Part shown: one piece after another, positions 18,991 through 31,850 of the stretch | Layout: each line of letters starts with the position of its first letter | Numbering within the stretch: the stretch's first letter is position 1 | Assembly: GCF_023101765.2 (NCBI RefSeq) | Contig: NC_064213.1 | Location: 3,410,001 to 3,474,000 of the forward strand | DNA from: Spodoptera frugiperda | Lineage: Eukaryota > Arthropoda > Insecta > Lepidoptera > Noctuidae | Reading direction: 5' to 3' | DNA: 64,000 nt | Notes under the pieces: model-generated | Seen by the model: only the letters and a program-made list of their open reading frames with translations | What the model was told of the DNA's origin: nothing | The model's database searches: none | Program-made: the position numbers and the translations under genes

Positions 18991-19214
18991 AGAATTTGAT
19001 CTAGTTTTGCTGAATGCGAAGCAGAAAGTTTTGTGAAAAACACACAGTGTACATTACTTTAATCTTCTTTTTCTTTAATACGTAAACGGATTGCTAGGAA
19101 AACTAAAAAAAAAGAAATAATAATTACTGTATAGTTTTTAATTATTTTTTAATAACCAAACTAATCAATCAAAACCGAGATTCTGCTGGTTGGACTATTC
19201 GCACTATATGTGTA

Positions 19215-19690
19215 ATTTAATTTTAACCAACTTCTACTAAATTGTTTCTTAAAATTTGTATTGGGTTATATACCTGGTTATATTTCTTATAGTTTTAATC
19301 GAGAGATTTGTTATATTTTATATTTGATTTACAGTATAAGATTTTATTTTGCTTTGTAGCCATGTAATTTCAAAAACTTGAAGACGATTTGGTGTGAACT
19401 GTAAGTCTATATTGTTGCTAACCTTTCGTATATAAGGTTTTATCATTTTTTTCAACAACAATAGAGAACTACTCTGTGCAATTTATTTTTAACTCTTTTA
19501 AATTGTTCCTTATAATTCGTACTGGGTTGTACGTCTAGGTATATTTCTTATAGTTATAATTGAGTTTTAATTTATTATATTTCATGTTAGATTTATTGTA
19601 TAAGATTTTATTTTGCGTTATTTAAAAAAGAAAAACATGTAGACGATTTCCTGTTAATAACTGTAAGTCTATAGCGTTGTTAAATTATGA
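19215..19690. repeat. Diverged tandem duplication, unit about 260 bases
   Basis: Segments 19215-19425 and 19480-19690 align in order through AAATTGTTTCTTAAAATTTG / AAATTGTTCCTTATAATTCG, TATTTCTTATAGTT, GTATAAGATTTTATTTTGC and AACTGTAAGTCTATA. Diverged direct repeat in the intergenic region; no coding content. Confidence 0.75.
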
Positions 19691-22618
19691 ATACCTAAAT
19701 AAGTAAATGAATAAGGTATTTCTCTGTAAAAGGGTACAAGGGGTATGCAAAAATGAATAAAACAAGCAATCAAACAGTTATCTGCCTTTATTCTGCTTCT
19801 CATCATAAACCAGCAGCCATAATCATTCGTTCGGTACCATTATAGGAAGAAAAAATTAATACACTATTACATACTGTTATAGTTTGGTTTGAATATGTGT
19901 TACAGCTGAAATTATGTGTAGATTTTTATAATTGTATTACTATTATTATTATAGATACATGTGGATCATGAAAACCAGGGTGCAACGCGATTTTGCATAG
20001 TAATTTATTATTTTTAATTTTAATTATTATTTACCTTTAACGGGACTAGCAGTTTATCATTAAATTATATCATTTGTACTTAGCATTCTATGCTCATTCT
20101 ATTACGCTAATGTTTGATGGGAATCAGGTTTTTCATGTGTATCAATTGCAGACATATTTATTTATTACATTTAAAAACGTGAAAAGACTTTTAATGGCGT
20201 TTGTCTTCTAGAAAAGTGTAAAGAATTATTTTCCTAAAGAAATGACTTGCAATAACGAGGGCACTATTTGATTTGTAAATGAGAAACCTGACTCCTTTAT
20301 TATAAGTACTGATTACGTGCAACATCGCATCGCACAATTTTTAGTCACTGTTTACCTTACTGATCGTGGCTTGTGTAGTGTTGTGGTGTGCTTAAGTCGA
20401 TAAAAAACCCTTTCCGTGAATATGATTTTTTAGTTTATGGCCAAACATCCCTTTTTTTAAATACGCATTTTTGCATTTGTAATATTTTTGAAAATATAAA
20501 TTTTGATAATATTTTTTCCCTTTGTTCCTAAATATTAATCCAAATAGTTTTATTATCCTTAATATTGTATTTACAATTTTTCAACAGCCGAAAAATATGT
20601 TCAATTTTTATAATATTATTTTTTTTAACGACTCTTGTTAAGTAGTAGGTAACAGTACAAATATTAATGATCACAAGTTGGTTTTCATTGGTCATTAACA
20701 TACAATATTACAATTACAGCCTTATTACTATTGGTAATACAGTTAACAGCAGGTCTTTATTTGAAAACTATCTAACTAAATTATTTACATAGGTATGTGA
20801 TATTTTGCGAGAGGTACGATTTTTGGAAGTATATTAATGTTATACAAAGTATACTTTTCAAAAGGATTCTTTTTTATACCTAGTCAACCACCAAACTTTT
20901 GGAAAGAAACAGCAAATATCACGGTTTTTTTTAAATTTTGTATTCCGAAATATCGATAAGGCACCTGTCTCCGGAGACGTGGTGATATTATAATGCAACG
21001 ACACAATTGCAAAATAATCGAATTTTGTTTTTGTTTAGGACAACATTATTTTAAACATTACGTGCGCACACCAAATAGAAACACCGAGTAAGTATTCTAT
21101 TTTAACAATATCTAAAATGTTGTGTTTCTTCGACGATACATTATTTACTTATAAAATTTTATTTCAGCATATTTCTCGCACGCATTTATTTCTTAAAACA
21201 TAATTATATATAACGTCAAATTTTAGTATTTTTGGAAAATCTACATATCATAAGTATACTCTTCAAAATCTACATTTCCAAATGCGAGGCAATTTTATTA
21301 GTTTAACAGTCAACGTACGAGAAATATGCACTGTAAAATCATCTAACATTTAAATTCAAGACCCCCTGTTACTTGTATTTCTATGAAAACGTGAATATTA
21401 ACTATTCCAATTATAAACAAACTGCTGGATGATAAAATCAAAGTAATAACGTTAATATCGCCACAAAATCCAACTTGAATACTGCCTAATTACAATAAAA
21501 CTTTTTTAAAAAGCTATGAAATTATACTTAATACATAAAACTAATAATACATTTCATTAAAATCATATTACGAAAACAATATTTACAATTTACGGCAATA
21601 TTAGATAATAATTATATTTAATTAATCTATACATATCGTTTTATACCTATCTATCAACAAAAACCTACTATAGATTAATAAAAAAATCTTAGTAGGCTGT
21701 ACTAAGATTGACGACACATTTTAACTACTTTCATAATATCGATATTAGTCTTAAATCTAAAAGTGCAACATTCGCTAATAGAACGAAACAACTCAGAGTA
21801 TTTTTAATAAATTAATGTATCAGCTACATTACATTGTCAATGATGAAAACTAAACACATTGTACTTATTTACAAAATGCAATCTTTTTACAAAAGAAAAC
21901 CTGGAAGCTACACTATTTCTTCATGTATCAAACATAAGTTGCCATCTTCGTGAGTTTCGCTACACTGATGCTTTAAGAAAAGAGTAAACGTTACTATTTC
22001 ATTAACATTGTTTGTTTAGCCTTCATGAATAATCCATTTAGTTTTAAAATACAAATAATGAAAATGGGAAACATTGGAAATGGTAAAGTGATTTCGACAA
22101 TTCAATTTCATTACTTTGTACTAGTAAACACCTACATTAATCGCTACGACATTCCATTCATATCATTGTAAACTACATCGAGACGAATATTTCAGTCGAA
22201 ATTTGTTTTATAATACATTTACGTTACACTTAATACTATTATCTACTTTCCATGTTTCATATTGGCTGGAATCGCATAAAGATTGCGGTAAGGCCAGACT
22301 TTTCATCAATACAAACCAAAAAGAAACATTCGCCTTTATAAATAAGACACTATCGATGCAAATTATAAATTAATTTGAATATCGAGACGAGATCACGAAT
22401 CTACGTGCAGATGTTAAAGCGAAACCATCGATATCGATAACATTGTCGCACCCCATCACTAAAGTAACTGTCGTCTTCTTTGCCTGTACACAAATGGAAA
22501 AGATTGGATAGAATTCAGTGTCCATTTGCTGGTTTACAAACTAATACGATGGACCTTTTTTAATGGACTTGTGGACTGGGTCCAAAATTCGCACTTGTGT
22601 ACAGGGTGTTATTGGTGT
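19691..22618 (-). other. Probable pdm3 3' UTR and intergenic region
   Basis: Very AT-rich and nearly free of known repeats. Downstream of the pdm3 stop, a minus-strand ATTAAA variant occurs at 22559-22564, and the first canonical AATAAA that I find is at 21294-21299, so the 3' UTR may be short (about 60 bases) or about 1.3 kb. A 12-base inverted pair lies at 21175 and 21318. The mRNA end cannot be fixed from sequence. Confidence 0.4.
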
Positions 22619-22743
22619 TTACACCATGCCTTTGGACATCATTCTGACGGTGTTCTTGAGAGCTTGTCGTTTGTTGCAGAACCATATTCTGATGACCTCG
22701 CGTTCATAGCCGAGCTGATGTGCCAGTCCAGTGATTTCAGTGC
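22619..22743 (-). CDS. pdm3: pdm3 last coding exon (homeodomain helices 2-3, stop)
   Basis: 125 bases with TAA at 22621-22619; acceptor TTTTTTCAG|GC, entering phase 1. Encodes TEITGLAHQLGYEREVIRIW then FCNKRQALKNTVRMMSKGMV. Helix 3 carries Trp48, Phe49, Cys50 and Asn51 of the homeodomain. Confidence 0.96.
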
Positions 22744-25700
22744 CTGAAAAAATATAACAATAGCATCAGTTTTTGCAGCTCAAGGTAAGGTTGTCACATT
22801 AGATCTAATTATGTAGTTTTCCTTTGTTACAAGGTGATATATTATGTCGTAATTGCCGTAATTTGTGTTATATTTAAGGTTTCAATTGTATAGAGCAAAA
22901 TCTTCTGCAGTTGGAATTTACTCACTAAAAGAGTCTCAGATAGACGACGTATCAGAAGAGTTCTAGAAGATAGCTTATAAAAATAACGACTGTATACACC
23001 GGAGCTGCGGACTACCTACGGGTTGAAGAAAGAAGATAGTTTTTGATTTTAAATAGGAGTAGGAATGGGGCGGTAATCAAGTAATAATCAGTAAGAGTCT
23101 GACTCCCTCTGGCCCAAGGCGAGTCAGGCGTGGATGACTGCTCATGAAAAAGAGTAACTCTGTGACCCGAAACCAGTAGAAATCTTCAGAAGTCGATGAC
23201 TATGGACAGGCTGCAGCAAGAAGACAGTATTAAAAGAAATATTTTTGAACTCACCAGAAGGATGTGTGTTCCTTTCGAAATGCGCGTTAAGTAGTTCCAA
23301 AGCCTGAGGAGTGAATGAGGTTCGTCGTTTTCTTTTCTTGCTTGGCTCCATGCCTATAAAGTCCGTCAGATGATTCTGTCCAGAAGCATACCTGTAATGA
23401 TCGGAATAATAAACTTTAGCACATCGTATTAGAACACAGTTTTCAATGAGCTGCTGCAAGAACTTATAATTCGACCGGTCCTTGTGTAAATTGTCCCTGT
23501 TTTGTGCTAAGTGATTAGGAAAGGTGATAAAGCAGGCGTTAGTGTTGGTTATTTATTGTGATCCTTATAACTGCTGGGGTAAGGACGATGTTTGGGTAAA
23601 AAATAATGAGAAGTATATTTTACCCACACTGTAATAGAATAATAAAGATCTAGAATGAAGTTGTAGGTGCATTATACATAAGCTTGCGAAAACAACGCTA
23701 ACCGAATCTCGAATTAATTCGACGAACGTTTTTTTCGTAATAGAAGCGAAAGCATTATTGGTTTATGAGTCTAAAAAGTTTGAAATGGCATGCTGTATAA
23801 AATCACGAATATAAATCTTATGGAGTAGAAGATTAGCTTCATAATCTGTTGATGCAAAAATGACTGAACCCTAATACGTGTCAATAACGATTACTTATGT
23901 AAACTTATGTATCGACAATCATAATAAACTTAATATCGAACGGCTGATGGTAATAATAAGCCTTGCTCTGGTTTCATAATGCCAATGTCATTTGAATTAT
24001 CTTACATACATGCATTCTCTTATTTATTTTCCATGACTTATGTATTTATTAGAATCTATGTCACCTATTAACGGGGTTGGCATATTTATTCAACGATTTA
24101 GAGTACGTGTCTTTTGTCCGAATACTCAAACGCTACCCAATTTTAAGACGCTTTCAATACTAGTTCTGTCATTATCAATTCTTTATAAAATGACAGAGAT
24201 TTTCAATGGGGTAGATGACTAATTTTTATTTTAATGTCCGTCTTGTTGTTTGTAAATTATTTTAAAATATAAGACATTTTTCTTCGGAATCAAATACTTC
24301 CTAACAACTGCGATTACGACGACGTTACTTCTAGGTACATTTTATACATAGAAATGACGTATTTGCTCCCACTCCTAAGCGTTTTATCTAAGTATTGTTA
24401 TCTTATATGACAAAATAAAAAATACGTAAGTATCTAAAATTTTTTCAACTTTAACTGACGGACTAAATAGATTTTTAATTTTCATACCCCGTCATCATCC
24501 TTATTAGTCTTCTTGATCCGTAAGTATAGCTACTTTTTAACTTTTGCCCTCATTACAAAAATAGACGAAGGCTGCCAATCTAGTTCATTCGACAGCAGTA
24601 CTTCGCTTCCGACATTAATTGTTCGTTTCAGCTCCATTTATAACAACTGAGCACACAATAATAGATGTACCTAGTTCTTAATAATAAATTAACGAGATAC
24701 CCCAAGTTACAGCGGAATTAATTCAAGGACTATCGCCAACAGAGGCGGTCGTTAAAAATTACCACCAAGAGGGACCGATTGCAAATTCAATGCACCCATT
24801 TGCAATGTTAAACCGAAACGTTGCATCCAGATAATGCATTTTAATGATGCAAAATGTCGATCGATAGATCCTGTTGGGACATCTTATGGCGTCATTATGT
24901 CGTGGTTAAAGACTTAAGTGACACCTGGTTTAGTTCGAAATGTTATGGAAAAAAGGGGTTCGTTGATTGGTTAAGTGTTGTCTTCATTTCGTTCATGATG
25001 TTCTTTGTTAGATAAGCTTTGTTGAGTTTATTCAAATATTTCTGGTTCTTATTCATTTTATGCTCTTACGTCGTCGATGTTATTGTTTTGTTCAGATCCT
25101 GAGTAACTTCATTGGAGGCATGAATTCTAAATTGTTGGTGGCATCAAATTAGTTTTTAACCATATAAAAATTGGGACTGGTAAGTTACCAGAGGATTATT
25201 AGATCGTTGAATAGAAAATTTTAATTTTCCATTCATAACGAAAGAACAGTCTTATGATATTACACAACATTTTCCTAAGTCCACCACCTCCTTAAACGTT
25301 CCCAGAAGTGATTCATGGCTTACAAAGGCCGTTAACTTAATTGACATTGACGATTTTGGTATAATCTAGGTGTGTTACACTCATTTTCTTAATTTAGGAC
25401 ATACATATTGCTTTAGAAAGTTGAAAACAAATTAAGGACAAATAGTTTTGGACAGTAGACTGATGAAACTTACGACTAAAACGAAAACCATTAAAACTAT
25501 GGTGATACCTAATCGATGACAAACATAAAGAAGCCGTATAAAACTAATCAAATACAATAATAATACGACCAAACTAAACAACCGCACCATAAGAACTAAA
25601 CATGCATGATAAAGCCAGTGTTAAACCCGTCGGAGATGAACACCTAAATTAGGAACAACTAATTTCAGGAATAGACGAGAAGAAATTAGTTATTCCTAAC

Positions 25701-28700
25701 TTTGGGTAACGGTGAGTGTTAGATGTTAGTCGTACAGCGGGATCCAAATAAACATAAAGCCTAGCCCGTAAAGCATTAGTTAGTCCAGATTTGAGAAATG
25801 TCTTTCACAACGTTGCTAAGCATTATAGGCCAAATGTTTCACGAACACGGTGTAGCACATTACCACGAACATAACTCACTCAAACAAATATTTACCTCTC
25901 TTCAGCTTCCTTCATCCAACGTTCGAGCACCGGTTTGATTTTCTGCGCACTTTTTGGTGTTATATCCAATTTCTCAAATCTGTATCGAACATAAATGTAA
26001 TGTTAGACTTTGCTATGCGAGCACCGGTCAAATGAAAATCTACCGCGAAGCACCTTTACAGAACGCGATGTTACTCTTTACCCGATCCAAATTAACAGAG
26101 GCATAAACACAGGACATTGACATTGCGTTAACGATTTTAGAGAGAGAAAAAAACAATAGGCAATTTAGTCTGCCGAGGTAATCAGTTTGATTAATACCGA
26201 ACAAGGTAACAATAAAACAACGAATTCAGTTGGAAACGAAAGGTACTCGTAACGTATGCCAATGCCCTGGCTTTGAATTGCGCAAAATGAATATTAATAA
26301 AAATAAGAGTAATGAAAATAATACATCATGCTATATTAGATGGAAAGTTAGATATTACTCATCGAGATGTTACAAATAATAAAAGTGATAAAGTTCTCAC
26401 AGCGATTACTCATAGTGTCGAATCGACATGGTTTGGTAGCCGGCGCATTAGTGTAGCGCGTTTGTCTTAACATCAAAATGTAACTCGGCCGTATGATGTA
26501 TGGCGCCTTCGCTGTAATTACCCGAATGCAAATACCGTACACGTGTGAAAAGGAAAAGAAAGAACGTCAAAACCGGTAATTACAAATAATTATATACGGC
26601 ATACATTCAAAAGGTATGCACGGATCGCCGATCGAGATAAGATTACATTAAACAGCGTTGAAACATTTTGATTTAAAGACATTCTGCGTGTGGACTCGGC
26701 CGATATAAGTGAGCCAAAGCGTGTACTTAATGTATGTTAAGTATCTACGAATTTATCTCCACTATCTTAGCACCATTATGAAAATGTTTCTACTGATTTA
26801 ATTCTATTCGCATGCAAGTGGATGCAGGATGATGAAGATAAATTTGGAGATATTGTGTGTAGGGATAAAAAACAAAACACATACATGTTTTGTTGTTGTG
26901 AAGACAGCTGAGCTGCTAGCATCTGCGAAGCCAGGGCACTGGGGACGGTAACAAATATTATGTTAGATTATGTCGTATCCAGTGACGGTGACGGTGCTCC
27001 GCCGCAGTGAACGGGAGCAACATCACTACATCTCACAAATCTAGAAAGATTAAGAACAAAGTCGCACGCTATCATGTCGCTACACAAGTGGTAGATCTTA
27101 CGATACATTGTAGACAATGCATGGGGCAAACATACGGACACGCTCTCTTGATCAATATCATTTGAAAAGGAAATAAAATATTCATAACGATATTATTCGG
27201 GATTTATCCAGTTTAGGACGTGGATGCGTTATTTATTGGTTATTTAACTTTAATATTATGCTGCTACGAGATGCCCTGACGCATTGTACTTCATATGAAA
27301 TTGTAATGCACTCGCACCGGGGTTAATGGTTAATTCAATATTTTGTTATTGACATCGTTCCAAGTGGCAATGACCATGCGCCTGATTGTGTTCAAAACAG
27401 ATCAATATGGTATATTTGAAACAAATTTTAAATAATATCGCTTTAATAAACGGTTCATCAACCGTGATTCACGATGTTGACACTTTTGGTCGAGGCCAAA
27501 AAGTTTTATTGCTTTTACAATTCCGAAATGTTTTTATAGGATTCTTTGGTTAAATTAGATTTGGGTAGCTAAACGCCTTGAGTTTGTGAAAATGATTAAA
27601 AAGAATTTTGTTGACTTTAGCCCATTGTGAACTCGGTAACAAAAAGCTCCAGTGAGATGGAACGAGTAACACTAAATGGAATTCTTTTCTCAAAAACAAT
27701 AATATGTTTTAATTAAAATGCAAATTAATTAAGTCCAGTATAATGAAAGGGGTAACTACCATGTAGCGACGTCACGACACCAAATTGGAGGGAGACGAAA
27801 GAAAAATTAATGGGAAATGAAATCACGACAGAACAAAGACAGGGGAATTCTACTCTTTTTAATTACACGAAAAAAGTAATTACGGCAAGATAATTAATTA
27901 ACTGGAACAGAAGTAACGATTAATGATTTTATTATACGAAGGAGGTCGTCGGGGGTGGCTCGGAATTGAAATTTCCTTCGGCTTGTGCCGGTCGCATTCC
28001 GTTTTGCATCGAAATTCGATTTGTTCACGGGCAACGTTGTTTCGAGTGATTTGATTCAATTAAACATTATGAGCGTAAAGCTGTGCTGAAGCGTGATTAA
28101 TTTGTCGATTTACGTAGTATAAGGTAACTCGAGAAAAATATTATTTCCAACTTCGATCGGCCGTCAAACCAGTATAATTGTCTGTATGTTGTAGTAATTT
28201 TGAAATAAAGTAATTAATTTAATATGATGTAATTGCAACATACAAGATCAACAATTAAGAAAGTTCGTGTTTCTGTGTTTCAGGTTTAGTTTCACGTGTG
28301 ATCGTGTTCGCATGACTTCATAAAAGTAGATGTAATTGAGAGCTATAGAGAGCTTATACTTTTTGTGTTAAATTGGTGGTCTTTCCTCAAAGAGATGTGT
28401 AGAAGAAAATCGTGATTCGTAAAGATTTGAGTAAGATTTCATTTGAGTAATGTTAGACTTTAACTATTCCATAACACATGAAAACTTTACTACCTAAATG
28501 TGAAAAGAAACAGTAGATATCAACCTAGAAAGAACACGAATCAATTCGTAATAATAGAAAAAAATAATTAGGAAGCACGCGTCCGCGCCTAGCCGAGTAA
28601 AAAATGGTGTAAGCCACGACACAGTGAGCGGAACGGAAGCCACCCGAATGGTAATTAATTAAACGAATTGTAAGCAATGAAAGGAGTCATGCTGTTTTAC

Positions 28701-31700
28701 AAATCACTTCAATTAACGATATTAAAAAGTTGGAATGATAACCGAGCGCCGGCCTGCGTGACGACATTTATAAAAACGATTCTTGAACCTTTTTTTGTCA
28801 GCCCCACGATGTTGCCAGCAAACGGTCACATTATTTTGACAAGCGTGCGACTTTATCTCCTTCGGTTACAAGTAAGATATCATCAGATCGTTTTTTTTTA
28901 TATTATTTTTTCTTCTTCTTTGATTAATTAGACACTGTATTAACAACAACAATTAAGTGGCAACATTAATTTTTAAGCTGTGGTCGTGTGTTCTATATCT
29001 TTGAAGTAGCCGTAACGGTTTCCTTGAAGTTTGGATTTAATTTAAATATGTATTCAGAATTGATCGTAGAGAGAACAATAGAGTATATCTGTATGTAAGT
29101 TGCTGGACTTTATACATACATAAAGGTGATTTTAGCGTGTGTACAGAATAAAAGGAAGATTGTAAAATGGAACACGTATACATATTGCAAGATACCGTTA
29201 CAGACAGTATATTAATTACACTTTGGAAATGTTACGGGATTTTTAATTGCTGCTTGTAGTGACAAACTATTTATGGTCTCTTGGGTGCACCACTTCGTGT
29301 CCAGCAACAAAAATAGTATTATAAGGCAACCTATAGATCTATTCTCACTAGAGGCAACACTTAATAGAGATGTTAAACTAGACTGTACCTGCAAATTGCG
29401 CTTTGACTGTAGGCAGGCCCTTCAGTGACGGACAAGGCCTGTCCGACTTGGGTCTGAGTGAGGCCTAGGCCAAGTCGCCGAAGTTTGAAGGCCTTAGCGA
29501 ATTCCTTGATGTCTTCCAAGTTGATACCGTCCACTACGTTGCTCGATGACTGGCTGATAGTTGGTTGATCTGTGGTAATAAATGTTATTTAGTAACTGAA
29601 GAAAAAAAATGTTCTCAATTCAAAAATTCTTTTGGGATAAGTTAGACTTGCTTGTTTTAATTAGCTTGCAACTAATAATGCATATGTCCTTTTTAATAAA
29701 AAGATTGAAACATGATTTAGGTTCAAGTTTGGTTTGAGAGGACCAATGGTTTCTAGTTCCGTAGAAAGACTTAACTACTTAACAATAAGATGGTGTTCAA
29801 AAGTCACGTATGGCTCAATAACACCTAATGACAGAGAAATGTCTGTTTTTTACATTGTGTGCCAGTCACACAGTGCATTATGCATGGTCAAAAGTATTTT
29901 ACTAAAAGTCAAGATGTTTGAGAACCTTCTTAATAAGTAAGTGTCTATCCCACAGGCCCGCAAGGGAATTAGGAGTCAATCGAGTGTAATCATTGCGGCA
30001 AATTCCCGCAAGTCGGATCCGGGTGCGTACCTAAGTTGCGCCCGCAGTGTACTGCCAGCGATACAGGTAGCGTAATCTATTGTCGCTGCCACATAATACA
30101 TTCTACAATTTAATACCTGCAACACTAGATCCTACTTGCGTGTAACCAGTTCAATATCGAACAAAACTGGATTACCAACACATACATATGTTTATAAATC
30201 TGTATATATCACATTGTAATAATATAAACCAGTCCGTACCAACTCTCAAGCAGTTACCCCGTTTAAACGCGAAGCAAAATTATAGCCAAGTTTAGTGGGC
30301 AATTTATGTAATTAGTAGATGGTGGCGGTTCCTAATTATGCGGGATGTCATTAGTGTGGAGACGTGCTACCTTCGCGGAGGTTGGCCCGCGAGTGCGCCC
30401 TCCCCCCACCATGCTTAGCTAACCGATGACAAATTACTTTCGCTATCTACCCCCGTTAGTTTAAGGAGTAGTCTGCGTCAATTAAGACAGGGTAGGGTTG
30501 GTAAATTGGCAATCGTTTCACCATTTACCGGTGTTCGTAACTCAGACGATTTCTAATTTCGTTTTGTTATGTACGTGAAACATAGTGTTGTTCCGGCAAT
30601 CTTATTACAGCACGAAATAAGTTTACGGGGGATTTTTAGGGGAGCTAGTTAATGTAATACAAATCATATCCGATGTTCTGATTGTTTTCCTTTGTGTACA
30701 TACCTCTTTGTATCTAAGTAAGTTGATTTGTTAAGGAAATAGCTCATCAGTGCAGTCGTACGCGGTCATTTGTGATTCAATATTGTCTCATTTTCTTTTA
30801 GTCGTTTGACATATTATGAAAGTACCGCAATATAATTCTGGAGGATAGTACGAGGTGGAGGTTAGGTCTTGAATTTATAGTTATCCATTATTAAACTGTA
30901 TTTGGCTTATCCCAGCTAAAGACAAGTCAGTATAAATTGATGATTCTCTCCTCACTTTGACTCATTCAATTAGAGTTTATACATCAAATTATCGCAATGA
31001 TCCCGCCAATTGACATGCCCTATCAGCCATCAAACGTATCCTTTTTATAAAATGGAAAAGTAATAACGAAATGACGTCTGTTTTCGACGTCCAATTAGAG
31101 CACATCGCGTGATGAGTGCACCCATTAATTAGCTTACAAAGATAAGTCAATTGGTCAGAGTCGTCCGTAGCTATGGCGTCCTAAATTCGATAACAATACA
31201 TCAAGATACCGCACGCTTAATTGTTTAATACATGTAATAAATTAATTAGAAGCAATTAAAGTTTGCGTGTCTCTGTGTATGTCTGTATGACTTGAGTTAC
31301 GTGTTATGTTTTTCTACTTTTTCTTTTAACAAATTTGCTATGGCGATTAAACGTTTTACTTGCTACTTTCTACTAAAGTAATAGGCTTTTATTTAGGGTC
31401 TTTATCATTGTTAGTTTTACGAGCAACAGTGGCTTTTACCTAAAATGTAATACGTTTTTTCGTTCGTCACACGATACGGTAATTTTGTGTTATTATCTAG
31501 TGACCTACTACTAATACTTGCTTACGTAGTCTACGGACTATTGAAGAGTCTATAGAACTTCCAGTGTTTGATCGTGTACTAATCAATCGTCAACAGTTCA
31601 CAACTGGAATATGAATCTTCTCTACGTATGGATTTTGTCATATAAACGTTTAGCAGACGGGTTAGAGATCGCAGTTTAAAAAGTGCAGGTTTATCACAGA

Positions 31701-31819
31701 GCCGTACTTCTTGGTCTTCTGATAATTTACTACGCGGGACCCAAAAAGACCTAGCATTTCTAGATACCTCTGTGGAAGCAAAACGCCTGATTAAATAGCC
31801 TTAATTAATACCCTAATCT

Positions 31820-31850
<31 letters not shown>

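Noticed and set aside
21175..21329. 12-base inverted pair GCATATTTCTCG / CGAGAAATATGC
   Set aside because: Too short, and the span between is AT-rich and not palindromic. Not enough to call a hairpin RNA or MITE.
26430..26490. Sequence with GCGCTACACTAATGCGC resembling a tRNA arm
   Set aside because: No A/B box pair at tRNA spacing and no cloverleaf.
29945..30075. CG-rich patch after CCCACAG considered as a plus-strand or alternative pdm3 exon
   Set aside because: The plus frame stays open for about 40 codons but has no donor of consensus type and no similarity. The minus reading gives only a possible 20-base micro-exon. Left as unassigned.
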